From the NCBI GenBank assembly GCA_030998015.1, contig JARWMV010000245.1:310001-374000 (forward strand): a stretch of 64,000 bases of DNA. Reading direction: 5' to 3'. Below are positions 11,017-22,873 of the stretch, in pieces; the stretch's first letter is position 1; each line of letters opens with the position of its first letter. The position numbers were made by a program, and so were the translations under genes. This DNA is from Ceratorhiza oryzae-sativae (taxonomy: Eukaryota > Basidiomycota > Agaricomycetes > Cantharellales > Ceratobasidiaceae). The notes beneath the pieces were generated by a model. That model searched no databases, was not told where the DNA came from, and saw nothing but the letters and a program-made list of their open reading frames with translations.

Positions 11017-13954
11017 ATGACAGACGTTCGCCTGACACGCAACACGCCACCATCAGCTGGAATAGCACTTGTGGGCACCCGTCAGAGCACGAAGCGACCG
11101 AGAGAGCGATCCGGTATGCTCATACACTGCGCTTATATTGTGTTTACCTCATTGTGTTCTGCAGCATCACCATACTTTGATCATAGCGCCGAGGGAGAAA
11201 CTCAGCCAGAAATCGACTCCGAAGAAGCAGTGCTTAGCCTCTCTGATCTCATACGCCCGCTCAGCACGACCCCTTCTCCCGAGCCCTCTCTGCACTTCGG
11301 AACCCCGCCTTCTGCTGTCCGGCTTCACGACACCATAGCCACGACTCTATCACAGGATGACTCTAATCGCACTTATGCTCAACAAGACATGCCCGAGGAG
11401 GATGACCCGGAGGAAGTAATTGACGATTCAAAGGCCGCCGAGATGCGCCAGATGGTCATGGACTGGGGATTCGGGGCCACTGACCACGGTCTGGACCAGG
11501 ACGCGAGCACCCGGGAACGCAGACTCGCCGTGATGGTGAGCCGGGTATTTCTCTTGAATCACTCGTATTGATCCACGTTTTTGCGAACAGGTTATAGCTT
11601 TGACGCACCCAGCGCGTCCAACCGCATCTCAAATTGCAGCACAGGCAGAACACATTCGTGCACTGTTGGCAGAACGAAGCGTTATGATGAAACAAATAGA
11701 GGTGGGTGAAAGTCGATGGATCGCTTGGGAAGTGTGGTCTAATGATAGTGTAAGGATCTGAATGAATTTCGCCACGCAGATCGACTTGGCTTCGAAAGAA
11801 CTGCCCAAGCGCTCAATGCCCGGCTAATGGTGGGTAACATATTCCAGTCCTCTACTTTATGCAATTGATCAAACGTATTCTGTTTATCCTGTGCAGAAGG
11901 GAAACAAGTCGAATAGCGCTCATACTTCAGCCAACGAGGCATTCTATCTAGACGAGAGAACCCAACATGCCGAGCTTCACTCTCGGAACGAACGTTTACA
12001 CACGGAAAACGTTCGGCTAGAACGTGAATTGAGAGATGCGAAGCGAGAAATTGGTCAACTGAGGCAGAATATCGAAGAATTACGTGTCAGTCTTCTCATT
12101 AGGTGGGTCAATAGCCATCACGTCGCATGAGCATTGGTTCAATCACCAATCGTCACATTAGCCCGCGGACCCCTTCTCTAGACACTCAGGGTGCTTTCCA
12201 CTCAGCGGTAGGGCCTCATTGTGTGGGCGTCTCTGAAGCAAACTGATACCGCTTGTTGTAGATGGTCTCGCCAACGCCCAACCCTCGCGGCCGTCCGAGG
12301 AAATATCCGCTCTCATCGCCCAGCCATATTACCCCCTTTCAACACTCGGCTCATTCTAATCCAGCAGCGCAGCTACCTATTTCATCTACGTCGTTCTTAA
12401 TCAAGGCGCCTCGTTTACTCTACCTGGACAGCCGCCCCCTGAAAAGCGCATGCGACCAATCCAACCTGATGCTCGTGCAGAGCTCCTACTGGCTGCCGCC
12501 CGAAGAGTCGGGAAAGACCGAGTGGTTGAAGTGCTCGAAGGGTTAGAGCATGCAAAGGGTACCCCAGAACCAAATCTGGAGACGAACATACTTGACCCTT
12601 TGGTATACACTCATTCGCATACTCCGCATTCATCTCAGCGCGAAGCAATTCCAGCTACTCACAGCACCGATCACCCCGTTCGCCCTGGGCGCCCACCAAA
12701 AGCCAGTGCATCCTTTCCATCAATCACACAGCACCAGTTTAATCAGTTTCTTGTGGAGGACGCTAACCAAGCTTACCCGGGAAACGTTCGGGGACCCAAC
12801 GTGGAGCGCGCTGGAGACCTCGGTGATGCAAACAGGTACGTTCACGAGTCATCTAATACAGCATAGTTTAATTGATAATCGTGCAGTGCAAACGCCCGGC
12901 GATATCCGCAGCGCTCCCAACAGCTGCAGCAAGTTGTCGTGGCGTTCACTGGGGACCCACAGGCAGATGCGCAAGCGTGTCTAGCTTCGTTCGTGTCGCA
13001 GTACCCGGGGATTTCGCCTACTCCCACTTGGAGATCAGGTACGGGGGCGCGAGACCGCATTCGGGGACTACGGACGAGCTCCAAGGGATAGATCCAGTTC
13101 GTTCAGCAGCAAGCAAGACGGCTGGGACCGTTCAGAGGACTTACTCTACTCCTGAGCTTGCGCAAAGTGCGAATCGGAGCATGGGGCTCGAAAACCTGCT
13201 GTCCGCCGCAAGGACAGTATTTCGGGCCCGAAGTCGAAGTACGACTCCCACCCCTCGGCGTGATATCTCCTCTGGCTCATCGCTGTCATCGCCTTATCGA
13301 TCATCCTCTCGAACAAAGAATCTGCAGTCTCGAACAAACTCTGGCCGTGCTGGGTCGAGCCAACGTCGTCATTCGTCTCCTGCAGTCCCTCTCGGTGATA
13401 GCGATACGGAACCGGAGGATTCGCCCAGAGGTCCAAGGGTTTATTCGGCCTTGGATGTACTGGCGGACCAGGCGGCCGCAGCCCGTACGTCGCCGGACCC
13501 GTCAGCTGATCCTGGAGACGAGTCGCCCGAGTCGTCTCGACGGTTGTCTGGCCGATCAGCACCTGCCCTTGGCTCACCAGCACTATTATCGGCCTTTCGG
13601 CCTAGAGGTAGCGCGAGCTTGCCAGAGTCGTCACCGGGGTTTAGCGTGCCGCCGTCGGACTTGGATTCGTCCCCAGTTTCGTTCGAGGTTGTTGAGACGC
13701 AATCGAGGGCTGCTCCGAAGAGCTCGCTTGAAAAGCCAATCCTTGGAGTTTCGGGCATGATTCCCAATCCAACGAGCGGAGATGGTGGAGACCCAAGCAT
13801 ACGAATTGACGAGCCGGCGGTAGTAGCAGCTGACGGTAGGGTGGACAACGATGACCGTCAACTAGACTCTCCCCGCGGCCAAGTTCGGCTCTCCGACTCG
13901 AGCTTGCATACACCCCCTAGATCACAAAGGGCGCGTGGAAACCAGCGGGTTTGA
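11017..13954 (+). CDS. coiled-coil / AT-hook / Ser-rich disordered protein, unknown function
   Basis: Not recognised as a known family. Exon 1 is 11017-11113; intron 11114-11164 joins to SASPYFDHSAEG. Later exons give acidic EEDDPEE, a Gln/Glu-rich coiled coil (IAAQAEHIRALLAERS, then RNERLHTENVRLERELRDAK near 11.95-12.09 kb), and a basic RGRPRKYP tract at about 12.28 kb that fits an AT-hook. A second Gly-Arg-Pro motif, RPGRPPKAS, lies near 12.69 kb. RRVGKDRVVEVLEGLEH is helical. After intron 13052-13098 comes a long Ser/Pro/Arg-rich tail with (ST)P sites, ending at 13954. Near 12395 the frame must slip by one missing base between STSFL and NQGASFTLPG, because one frame stops soon after and the other opens there. 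DNA binding in the nucleus is an inference from the AT-hook and coiled coil. Confidence 0.55.
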
Positions 13955-14638
13955 CGTGGCTCTGCGGGAAGAAGCGACCATGCAAACGAGCCTAGCCATG
14001 GGAAGGCAAGTCCCATTTAGGATTGCAGTTCATTATTCGACAATGCTATCATCCGCCTGGCTCTCGGGCTTGAACCCCCGCGCGATCCCATAGGAGGGCA
14101 GGGGCAGAGGGATTGGAAAATATTGGGCATGTCAAGCCGACCAGGTCGTTTGCCGGTTTCCCGCCCGTCCCGTTCCTAACTCTCGTCTTGCTTTACGCGA
14201 AAATGACGCTCATGAATGACTAATTTAGTCATGGTAGGCTGTAGCCTAGAGATGGGTTTGATGCAACTGAGGTTCCGGGACGTCGTCCTCGTCTCGTGCC
14301 ATATCGTAGCGAATCATGAGCCAATGCGCGCGCGCATATAGTTGTTCGTGGATCTTTACCTCATTTATTCACACTGCCTTTGTATTTGTATCTTATCGCA
14401 TATAGGCGCACAAACCTCCGGGTTGTCTTGCATTCAATCACGTTCGCCTGACAAGACTCATGATGGTGGTGGCTGTGTTCGCACGTTTGGCAATATGCAC
14501 TCTTTATGCTTAATTTAGCAACACTGCCTATCGCAACTGTTTCGATGCTGCGAGCTGTGCCTTGCACTTCTCTTCTCGACGCGAATCTCGCTGTATACCA
14601 GAAAGAGCATATATAATTAAACCGGCTATTTCATGCTG

Positions 14639-14653
14639 ATCATCATCATCATC
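14639..14653 (+). repeat. (ATC)n microsatellite
   Basis: Five uninterrupted ATC units in non-coding DNA. Nothing links it to a gene. Confidence 0.7.
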
Positions 14654-14876
14654 AACACAGCTCGCAAAGGCTGTGGCCCAACCGCCACAAGTGCTGCGGC
14701 GCAGGCGAAAAGAAAAGCGAAAAAGGCACGCAGCCGGACACCCGAGGATCCCTTTTACGACACGATATCTCCGTCTTGCCAAGGTATCAGTGCATCTTGA
14801 CCAAACGATCTGTCCATCCTGACCAAGCGTCTAGGACGTCCGGTGATTCACCATCCGGAGGATCAAAAAGAGAGCC

Positions 14877-14894
14877 AAAAAAAAAAAAAAAAAG
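14877..14894 (+). repeat. A18 tract followed by GAAA units
   Basis: Eighteen consecutive A, then GAAAGAAAGAG. It is a simple low-complexity run. A poly(A) remnant of a retroposed element is possible, but no element was recognised next to it. Confidence 0.7.
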
Positions 14895-17293
14895 AAAGAA
14901 AGAGTATATCTGGTATGCTCTAGGGTGGCGAGCTGTCTCGCGTGATTGGTACGGGCAAAGAAACGATTGGCGCTGGCGGGGAAACGCTGTTCACGTTGGC
15001 AGGTCGCTTGCTTTTTTTTTGTTTGTTTTAGTTTTGGCGGTCGCGTGGATGGCCAGGCGAGGGGACTCGGGGTGAGGTATTTTGCCAAGTGCCGGCTAGG
15101 GCGTTCCTATATGTAGAACCCGGCCATCCCCGCTTGGCCGAGGTGGGGGGAAAAGAGGTAAGCAGACGCCCAATTATCAAGCCGGGGAGGTTGGACAAGC
15201 GATTTTTTTTTTTTGCTCTCTCTTTCTCACAAAAATGGCAAACCATGTGATAAATGTGCCTTGGTTCTTGATCAAGGTTGTAAAGGATGGATGTTTGGCG
15301 TGGTAAATCATGTGTGTGTGGGGATTAGACGTGATGTACGTTCGTCATAGGTCGCTCGGACCGCGATCTCATCGGCTCATTTGAAGGATGTTGGGCGTGG
15401 GTACGAGCGCTCCGCAATGGTGTCGGGTTGGCGGAAAGGGTATAGGGGTGAGAGTGCACCCTCTCCGGCAACGCAAAGCTAAATGCGCCAGCTGAAATGG
15501 CCACGGGTAAAATGTTCACGCTAAGCTGTTTATGCGTGCGTGAAATAAGGCAGGGGAGATTAGATACGTTTGGACTAAATGGGCGTTTATTCCAAACGTG
15601 GAGATCGCCAGACAGCACCCAGGTGAAGCAGTTTGGGCCTCGGGGTGGCGATCTCCCAAAGCAGTCTGAAATCACGACCCGAATAAGAATAGAGGGCTTG
15701 AGCGATTGGAGTCGTGTGGCAACAGCAGGCGTCATCCGGCCCTGGGATCAGGTCTGGTGTGACGCATATCGGCCGACAGCGGGCGTCAATGCCGCCCAAG
15801 GACGGTTCGTGCAGTGCCACCGTGGTTCTTGCCTGCGTACGCGCGCGCTGGATGTGGGACGGCGGCTACGCCAACGGGTACAAGCCCGAATGCAAAGAAA
15901 GGCGTTGGGCGAGCGAGTAACTCCGCCGATAGCCGCTTGACGGGGGTATGGTAGCGCGTTGGAGAGCGAAAAGGCGAGCTCGGGGGCGGCGGGGCTCGAA
16001 GGTCTCAACTCGAGTTAGCCGAACCCACAGGCCAGTGCTTAGTCAAGGATAACCGAGCGCATAGACACGACGAGGTGGCGTTTTTCGTAAACGCGCTGGA
16101 CGACCGCGTCGCCGTCGTCGAGGTGGCGGTGCGATATGGAGAACGAAGCCCGAGAGCCGCACCGTGTCCAGACGACGGCGGCAACGACGACGACGATCGC
16201 TGCATTCGTCATCGTTGATCGGGGGGGCCCAGGAGCTGCCAAGTCGGTGAACGCGGGATGGAATGCCGGGCGCCAGCGAAAAACACCGTCGCGCGACGCG
16301 ACGGAATCCCACATCGCCCAGCCCCGAGCTCAAGCCGAGCTGTGGGGGGGCCTGGAAGCCTGGGCCGGGCGGCGCCGCTGATCAGGCCCACATGGTAAAC
16401 GCCGGACTGTAACGTGAGGGCCAAACTCGTTTTGTCCAGACTCATTTTGTCGTGGCCAACACATGAGCGGCTTGGCAGCACTGCCGGGGCAGGCGCCGTG
16501 CGAGCGCGCTTGGGCTGGGATTGGAATGATTAGTCGGTGTTTGTGAGGGGGGCGCTCGGGGGACGAGTCAGGGCGAGAACAACCGAAATAGACACGGGCG
16601 AGGGCAGGTACGTGGGGAGGATCAGAGGGGGCATGTGCTTGAGCGTTGAGCGCCCGAACAGAAGCGATTAGCCGCCCTAGGTGGGCCCCGTATTGAGCGC
16701 CTAATACCGCGCGGCGTCGTCGAGCTCAAAAGCCCAATGTCGTGTGCCGCTCCGACCAGTCCCCGCCGGCACCCGCCTCTTGCCTCTGTCGAACCTACCA
16801 CTCCCGCGGTCGCGCCCACCGTCCCCACGGTCTCCACGGCCCGCCCCCTGCGCCCGCGCAAAGGATGAGCAGCGGCGCACACGTCCACACACACACAGTG
16901 AGTCGCGTCTCGGCCGCTCGGTCCCCGCGCCCCGCCCGCGCGGAGGCTTGCGGTGCCCGGATGTCTCCCCTTGCTTTGGTCCGGCATGCGTTATTGACAT
17001 TTGTTGCCGCCTCACAGCAGCTTGATCAATCTCCGGTACGCGCAAGACCTCATAAGCCAGCTCGGCGTCCACTCTCGCTGTCCCAGCAGCACTTGGCGTC
17101 AACTGCCTCGCTCGTTTCTCTCCAGCCACCGCCCCCTTGCTTCCTCCATGTCGTGCGCCGATACAGTGATCGCCCAGGCCAACAAGTCTGCGGGGCAAGT
17201 TCTCTCTGTCTTTGGAGTGCGCATCTTACTGACGCTGTGCCGGTTTGATTTCAGCGCATCACCCAGCAGCCCGCATTCCACGAATGCGTCTAT

Positions 17294-18922
17294 ATGGACG
17301 TCTCGCTCGCGCGCCATACCACCCTGGTCCATCCCAGCTTCAAGCTGGCTCGCAATAGGACCCCGCCGACCTCGCCAGTTCCGTCCCGACCCATGTCGTA
17401 CAGGAGCCCATCTCCCCATCCCTCGGCTCGTCTACCCGACGAGATCCTCGCCCAGATTGCCCAGTACGTCCTCGGCAACCCGTTTGACGGTCTCGACGTC
17501 GCACGGCCAGCCTCCGAATATCGAAAGCCAGCGTTCAGGATCATCGACGGTCTGACGCGGGCATCTCGGAGGCTACGCGCCATCTCGCTCCCCGAGTGGT
17601 TCAGGCTCTTCATCGTCAGCCGCGCCGACGACTGGGTGTGGGCCAGTCGCTTGAGTGGCATGCACAATTGGGTTAGGTATATCCTCTTCATTTTCTCCAA
17701 TCAGCGTTCTAGCCTGATGCCCTTGTTGCTAGGCACATTATCTGTCCAGCCAAAGCTCTCGACCTGCCAACGCCCACCGACGTGCTCTCGCGCTTCCCTT
17801 ACTTGCGCTCTGCCTCGCTCGCCCTCTCCCGCGACTACTACTTCAACCCCATCCTCCCTCCCAGCCATGGAGGTATATACCCGAGTGCTCCTGCAACAAC
17901 CGAGATCATAGCCGGCTTCGAATACCGCCAGCCTGTTTCCTCTTTCCCTTCTACCATGACTTCGCTTTCTGTGCGAGGGTCTCATGGCAGTGAAACTCCC
18001 TTGCTGCGGGAGCTGGCCGTGCAGTGTCCAGATCTGCGCTCGCTCCGACTCGCCAAGTGCACCATGTTCGACAGCTGCACAAAGACCACCGGAGCCAGGT
18101 GCAATTCACGCGGTGATCCATATGGCCAAATTGGTGACGGCAGCGAATGCGCCTTTTGGGGCACGTTTCCGTTCGACCACGATATTTATTTCGGGAGTGA
18201 AGGCGTGGAGGCTTATGCGGTACGCACACGTTTTTTTTTCAGATCACAGACCTCCACATCGATCATTACGTTCTTGTCGTCCATCCTATCAGTTGTGTCA
18301 TCGTCCTGGACTCATTGAGCGCTTTTCGCTAACCCAGTTCTATGTAAAGGGCGAACTTGCCGCCGAACTCTCGCCGCTGCAAAACCTCGAAGAGGTCTCA
18401 GTTGGAGTCTACCTCACACCCCATGCGGCGCTGGCCGAACACCGCCTTGCGCACTATCCGCTACGGCATCTCCAGGATAGCGATCCGCTTCCTCAGAATA
18501 CCGTCACAGCCGCAACTCCTAATTTATCACAACCGCCGATCCTCTTGCCTCTACCATCTACCGCTGAACAGCCCCCTGCACCGGTTGCACCGATACCCCT
18601 TCCGGCACCTCCGGCCATGTCTTCCACCGCCTGGTCGACGTCTCAGGTTTCCCCGCCAGCCTATTTGGATTCGTCGTTATGGTCCTATGACTGCCACGCA
18701 TGCAGAAAGATATATGCGGCCACCACGGCCGCTACCGAACACACTGCGGGGCTCGCACTCGCAGCTGCCCTCCCTCGGCTCAAAAAGATCGAGTGGGCCT
18801 CGTTTTTCGAGTCGAGGGCCGACTCGCGCACAGCCGGATTCCGACGCGGGACCGGCACGCACGAGTGGCGCGTTTTGCGAGACAGCTGCGGGGCGGTCGT
18901 CGACGTCGAACGCGTATTCTAG
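17294..18922 (+). CDS. A3: F-box-like CxxC-family protein, intact, Pro-rich insert
   Basis: Three exons: 17294-17676, 17733-18219, 18338-18922, joined in phases 2 and 0. The longest ATG frame starts at 17294; an ATG at 17393 (MSYRSPSP) is an alternative. The F-box-like segment is RLPDEILAQIAQYVL, followed by WFRLFIVSRADDW and NWVR at the first intron. Exon 2 carries LRSLRLAKCTMF and ends EAYA. Exon 3 has VGVYLTPHAALAEHR, then about 80 Pro/Ser-rich residues (roughly 18.47-18.67 kb) not seen in the other members, then CHAC, a TTAATEHTAG helix and IEWASFFE. No frameshift was found. Expected role by analogy is substrate binding in an SCF complex, but the F-box is weak and partners are unknown. 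Confidence 0.75.
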
Positions 18923-19390
18923 ACCGACCTTTTTTTTTTCCCTTTTCCAAGGCGGAGGTATTTCATGGGTTAATATTATAGATACACGTTTTATTTGGTC
19001 GCACATCACGCACACACACACACACTCTCTCTCTCTCTCTGTTGTTGTATTCGTATTTTATCCCTCAGTCGTCTTGTCTGTTATCTCATCGTCATTTGTA
19101 TATTTTGTAGCAAGGCACTTGGAACGTGAGGCACTTTTTTTTCAATTATGCCAGATTTATTCGATCGGGTGGGACGAAATGAAGTGGCGCTTGTGATCAT
19201 TGGTCAATCAGGTGATAGGGGCTTGCATTCCACCACCACCACCACCAGGCTCCTGATACAACCATCGATGCCTCCACCAACCCCACTCCCAAACATCTGG
19301 ACACTCGTTTCAGGCTTCATGGCTTCGCACTTGATCGTGTATATCGCCGAGTCAGGATCATTTGGGTTCAATATAGTTTTGTTTTGGATT
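18923..19390. other. intergenic spacer with simple repeats
   Basis: Spacer between A3 and A4 on the same strand. It holds CA/CT and ACC microsatellites and T-rich DNA, probably the 3' UTR of A3 and the promoter of A4. Confidence 0.5.
19010..19040 (+). repeat. (CA)n(CT)n microsatellite
   Basis: A compound dinucleotide repeat: about seven CA units run directly into about eight CT units, just 3' of A3. Confidence 0.8.
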
Positions 19391-20841
19391 ATGGTTGATG
19401 ATGACCTCGTGTTCCTCGGTCATGTCGGTGCTGACGAGTGATATTCACAGGCCACCGTTTTATCCGTTTTCATTTCGGTCTTGTCGGAACACTGGACGAG
19501 TCTAGAAAACCAATTCCGAACCTTTTGGACCAACCCCTGGATCAATGAAGCGTGCCGGCCACCATCAGCGGATGATACTTCAACGTCTCGGGAAGCCCCC
19601 AAAGATAAGGAAACAGAACCGGCTGCTCAGAAACGATTGCCTCGCCTTTCCATGGACATCGTCCGGCGTATCGCCCACGTCTTGGCGAGACCCAAGGAGA
19701 CGACACGGCCGGTTGGTTTGGACATGTCGTCGTGTGGACCTTTGGCTCGTCCGAAACCGAGTTTTGACGGTCTACGTGGGTTGAGTGGTGTGAATCGGGA
19801 AATCCGGCATCGTGCTCGTCGCGTGGTTCGAGACGATGTATATCCGGGTGAATGAGGATTGGGGCAAGGCGGCCGAGATGAAGTATGCAATGATGTTTTG
19901 TGAGTGTCGGATATTTGGTGTTTTGGTTTGTCTTTGGTGTTTATATATACATATAGGGAGATTCGAGTGCTTGCGACTGCGTTGGATATGAAGGCTTTGC
20001 CGTCCAACACGATTTTGACTCGTTTCACGAAACTTCATACCGCATTTATTGATGCGCACCAAGACTTTGTCCCTCGTAATTTGGTCAAGAGGAATCAAAG
20101 ATTTTGGAAGCTGCTCGAGACGTATCCTGAAGGGGATAATCTACCATTGCTCTCCTTCCTGATCCTGCCGGATACACTTCGCCGTCTTTGGATTACCAAC
20201 ATGCACTATGGTGCCCTCCCCATCACTCATATTAGCGAGATGTGTCCAAACCTCGAGGACCTGTTCATCACTCGGTGCACTCCATTCACTCAGACTCAAC
20301 CCAGGGCCGGACAGCCTCGTCCGTCTCATGGGGAAGGGTTGGTTTGTCATCAGGATTATTCAATAATGATGGAAGGGGTAGGTCGTCTAATATTTCATTT
20401 TGCCATGCATTGATGATGCAAATTGGTCAGAGGAACTCTGCTTGGGTCGCCCTTATGGAGAACCCGCTGCCCCGCCTAAAAACACTTGGCCTCGGAACCT
20501 TTAACATGCCGAAAACTCCCTTTGGTCCAAATCCTGTAAACCCCGAGCAGGCGGGTTGGAACCCTACTTGTAAACACGGCAAGACTTGGACTGATGTTTG
20601 TGAACCTTGCATTCCCGAGTCGGCTCCAAAGGAAATCATGAGTGCCATTTATATATCCAAAACGCTCGCAGTCCAGATGCCTCACCTGCAAACGATCTCT
20701 TGGCCCTTGTTTTGTTCTCGGAAAAACGATCTGATCGTCTGGACACCTCGGAGCGTTCGGGTTCCTTGGAACGTGATGGAGAATATGCTGCCTCTGAAGG
20801 AGGATGACGAGACGAGGCTCCCTCCGCTGGTATCGGTTTAA
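19391..20841 (+). pseudogene. A4: F-box-like CxxC-family protein, one frameshift
   Basis: A start at 19391 (MVDDDL) spliced to the acceptor at about 19450 gives an N-terminus with SEHWTSLENQFRTFW. The F-box-like part is LPRLSMDIVRRIAHVL. Exons after it are 19957-20377 (KEIRVLATAL, LHTAFIDAHQDF, LEDLFITRCTPF) and 20431-20841 (LGLGTFNMPKTPF, CEPC, ISWPLFCS). Around 19811 the frame NREIRH must shift to reach VLVAWFETMYIR, which clearly matches the NWFRVLII stretch of A5; this is a loss of two bases or gain of one. Without it the frame stops at 19855. Last-exon sequence is diverged: two Cys pairs (CKHG, CEPC) and a shortened LP.L motif. Start and integrity are uncertain. Confidence 0.55.
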
Positions 20842-21286
20842 GTAGGTTGACGGCCGCGGTGATGATCTGTTGACTGAATGGGTTGCTTGCTCGTCTAGGT
20901 CCAGTCCGTTCTGGGTGTGACAAAACGATTGGCGTGTTGAAGATGCGTCACCCAGCTAGTTTCTTACTTTCCGTGGTTACGAAGCATCGTGTCATTGTCG
21001 TTGAATGAATTTTATTATTGTGAAGGGGATCCATTGACGGCTTGCGGTTGTTTCAACCGCACATCGAGTCCTCCCGTTGTAGCTCCGCCAACCGTTCATA
21101 CACTTAAAAGGTTGTCGTATCTATTTTGCAAATAAGCCGGATACGGGGCATGTCAGTCATTCCCCCGAGAGGAAAGATAGCAGAAAAGCCATTTTACTGA
21201 TAGCATACGATATAACCTCAAATGCTGCGCATACACATCCAAAGCGCGAGGCGCCTGCATTGGTGGTGACAAATCGGTTTCCTAGC
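20842..21286. other. intergenic, no gene seen
   Basis: Spacer between A4 and the next F-box gene on the same strand. No coding signal; a promoter for the 21287 gene is expected here. Confidence 0.4.
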
Positions 21287-22553
21287 ATGAACAACAACAG
21301 CTCCACGAACATTAACCCTTTCCAACTGATCCTCCCCCATGAACTCGTTGGGCTTATTGCGTCCTATATATCCGAAATAAATGATCTCGCAAACTTCTCG
21401 CTCACATCACGCGCATGTCACGCCGAAGCAGTACCCCGCTTGTACTCTTGCATAAACTTTACGACCGCAAGCTTGGGGCCCCGTTCTTCATGGGTAAAGA
21501 AAACCATGTTGTGGGCTCGTACCATGAAGCGCAACGAGATGCTTGCCCAGAGAGTCGAGAAGATAGTCCTCCATCTTCCCGAGTCTGATCTTCCTGCTTA
21601 CTTTCGCCGGACTCTCGATGCACTTCAAGCGTGCGTGAATCTTCAAGACCTAGAGTTATACCGTGCATCCCATAGAGTCCCTCCATTCTGGATCTTGCCA
21701 GAATTTCCTCGCTTCAAACTTGTCAGTTTTGCGACCGACGTATCTGCCTATCTCCACCTCGGCCGTTTCCTTGAATCACAGCCATCCATCAGAACACTCT
21801 TGCTGGAAGCGTTCGACATGCGACTATCCCTCAAGCAGGGCTCGCTTCCCCTCCTTGCGCGCTACAGTGGGTTCACCATGCTCATATCTGAAGCTCGCCC
21901 ACCCGGCACGGTATGGGAGAATCTCATGCACGCTGAACTACGCGACGCCTATCGCTGGGAGAAACGTCTGCTGGATCCCATGCCACACCTCAGGACGCTC
22001 GACATCACGATTTCGGCCGGAGGCGGCGATCTATTGTCCAGGATAGCAGAAAAATGCCCTGAACTGACGACATTGACGCTCAGAGATGGAAACGGACTAA
22101 TGCACGATCGGCACGCATTTGGCGACGGTCGTCTATCGGGTGTAAGTCACAGCTTCGTAAGCCGCCCATCCAATCCTTATTTATATGCAGGTCGCACTGC
22201 TACCAGATTTCGATGAATCCTTTTCTAGCTTTCGCCACCTCTTTTCGTTGACTATTGACCGAGTATATCAATCTCGTAATATCGGACCTGCTTCCGCAGA
22301 ACATGGGCGTCTTGCTACGTGGCACAAGAACTGTCCTACCCTACGCCGCTTTATTGCCCCAACTGGACGCCAATGGATGTACGTTCTCGGAGCACGGGAT
22401 TCCTCGGCCGTTTCGAAAAACTCTGGTCAATGGACCGTTGTTTTCGAACCTAGTTGGAGCAGCGGTACGTTCGCTACAGATCCGGGACTGTTTGGAATGC
22501 GTCGACCGAGTAGCATCCGCGAGCGCCAGAGGGGGGGACGGTGGATGAGCTAG
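21287..22553 (+). CDS. F-box domain protein, intact, two exons
   Basis: Exons 21287-22141 and 22191-22553 join in phase 0 and give 405 residues. The start is the ATG of MNNNSSTN, the first in frame. Residues about 9-55 form an F-box: FQLILPHELVGLIASYI, then LANFSLTSRACHAEAVPRLY. The body is a series of leucine-rich strands (LQDLELYRASH, LRTLDITISAG, LTTLTLRDGNG), as in substrate-binding F-box proteins. It would bind Skp1 through the F-box and a substrate through the C-terminal part in an SCF ubiquitin ligase. It is not a member of the CxxC family beside it: intron position and C-terminus differ. The target is unknown. Confidence 0.75.
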
Positions 22554-22873
22554 TTGCGATCATTGAGCGCCTGAACCGCGATAGAGAGTCTAGGTAACAG
22601 GCTAGCGCATGTGACAATGTAAGCTACATCCTCTTGCCTTAATCATATAGCTTAGGTCTACAGGCTCTACGGCCGGACCAAGGAAAAATCGAGTACGCGA
22701 GTCATTCCCTTCGCGCTCAGGCTGTACGCTCTTCCGTGGTGTGGGATCGCCCTTCGAGGCACCACATTTGGGACAAGGAGGGGCGATCGGGGTGGTGACA
22801 TGCACCTCAGAATATATAAATATAAAGGACTGGAGGGAGCTGTTGTACTTCATCGACATGGCATAGTCGCATA
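22554..22873. other. short intergenic spacer
   Basis: No gene seen. A TATATAAATATAAAG stretch near 22814 lies about 60 nt upstream of the B1 ATG and is its likely TATA region. Confidence 0.45.

Larger units (their letters stand above)
13955..17293. other. long GC-rich non-coding region
   Basis: About 3.3 kb without a supportable gene. The open frames seen (up to about 168 codons at 16.7-17.2 kb on both strands) are Arg/Pro/Ala-rich shadows of high GC content, lack motifs and overlap each other. Poly-A, poly-T and ATC microsatellites are present. The 3' part is presumably promoter and leader for A3; CA/CT-rich stretches near 16.85-17.1 kb fit that. Confidence 0.5.

Noticed and set aside
13158..13848. 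open frames of 135-200 codons overlapping the coiled-coil gene tail on both strands
   Set aside because: They are shadows of the Ser-rich coding frame, caused by its GC-rich codon use.
16622..17248. overlapping open frames of 121-168 codons on both strands
   Set aside because: Arg/Pro/Ala-rich frames in GC-rich DNA that overlap on opposite strands; none has introns, motifs or a link to neighbours.
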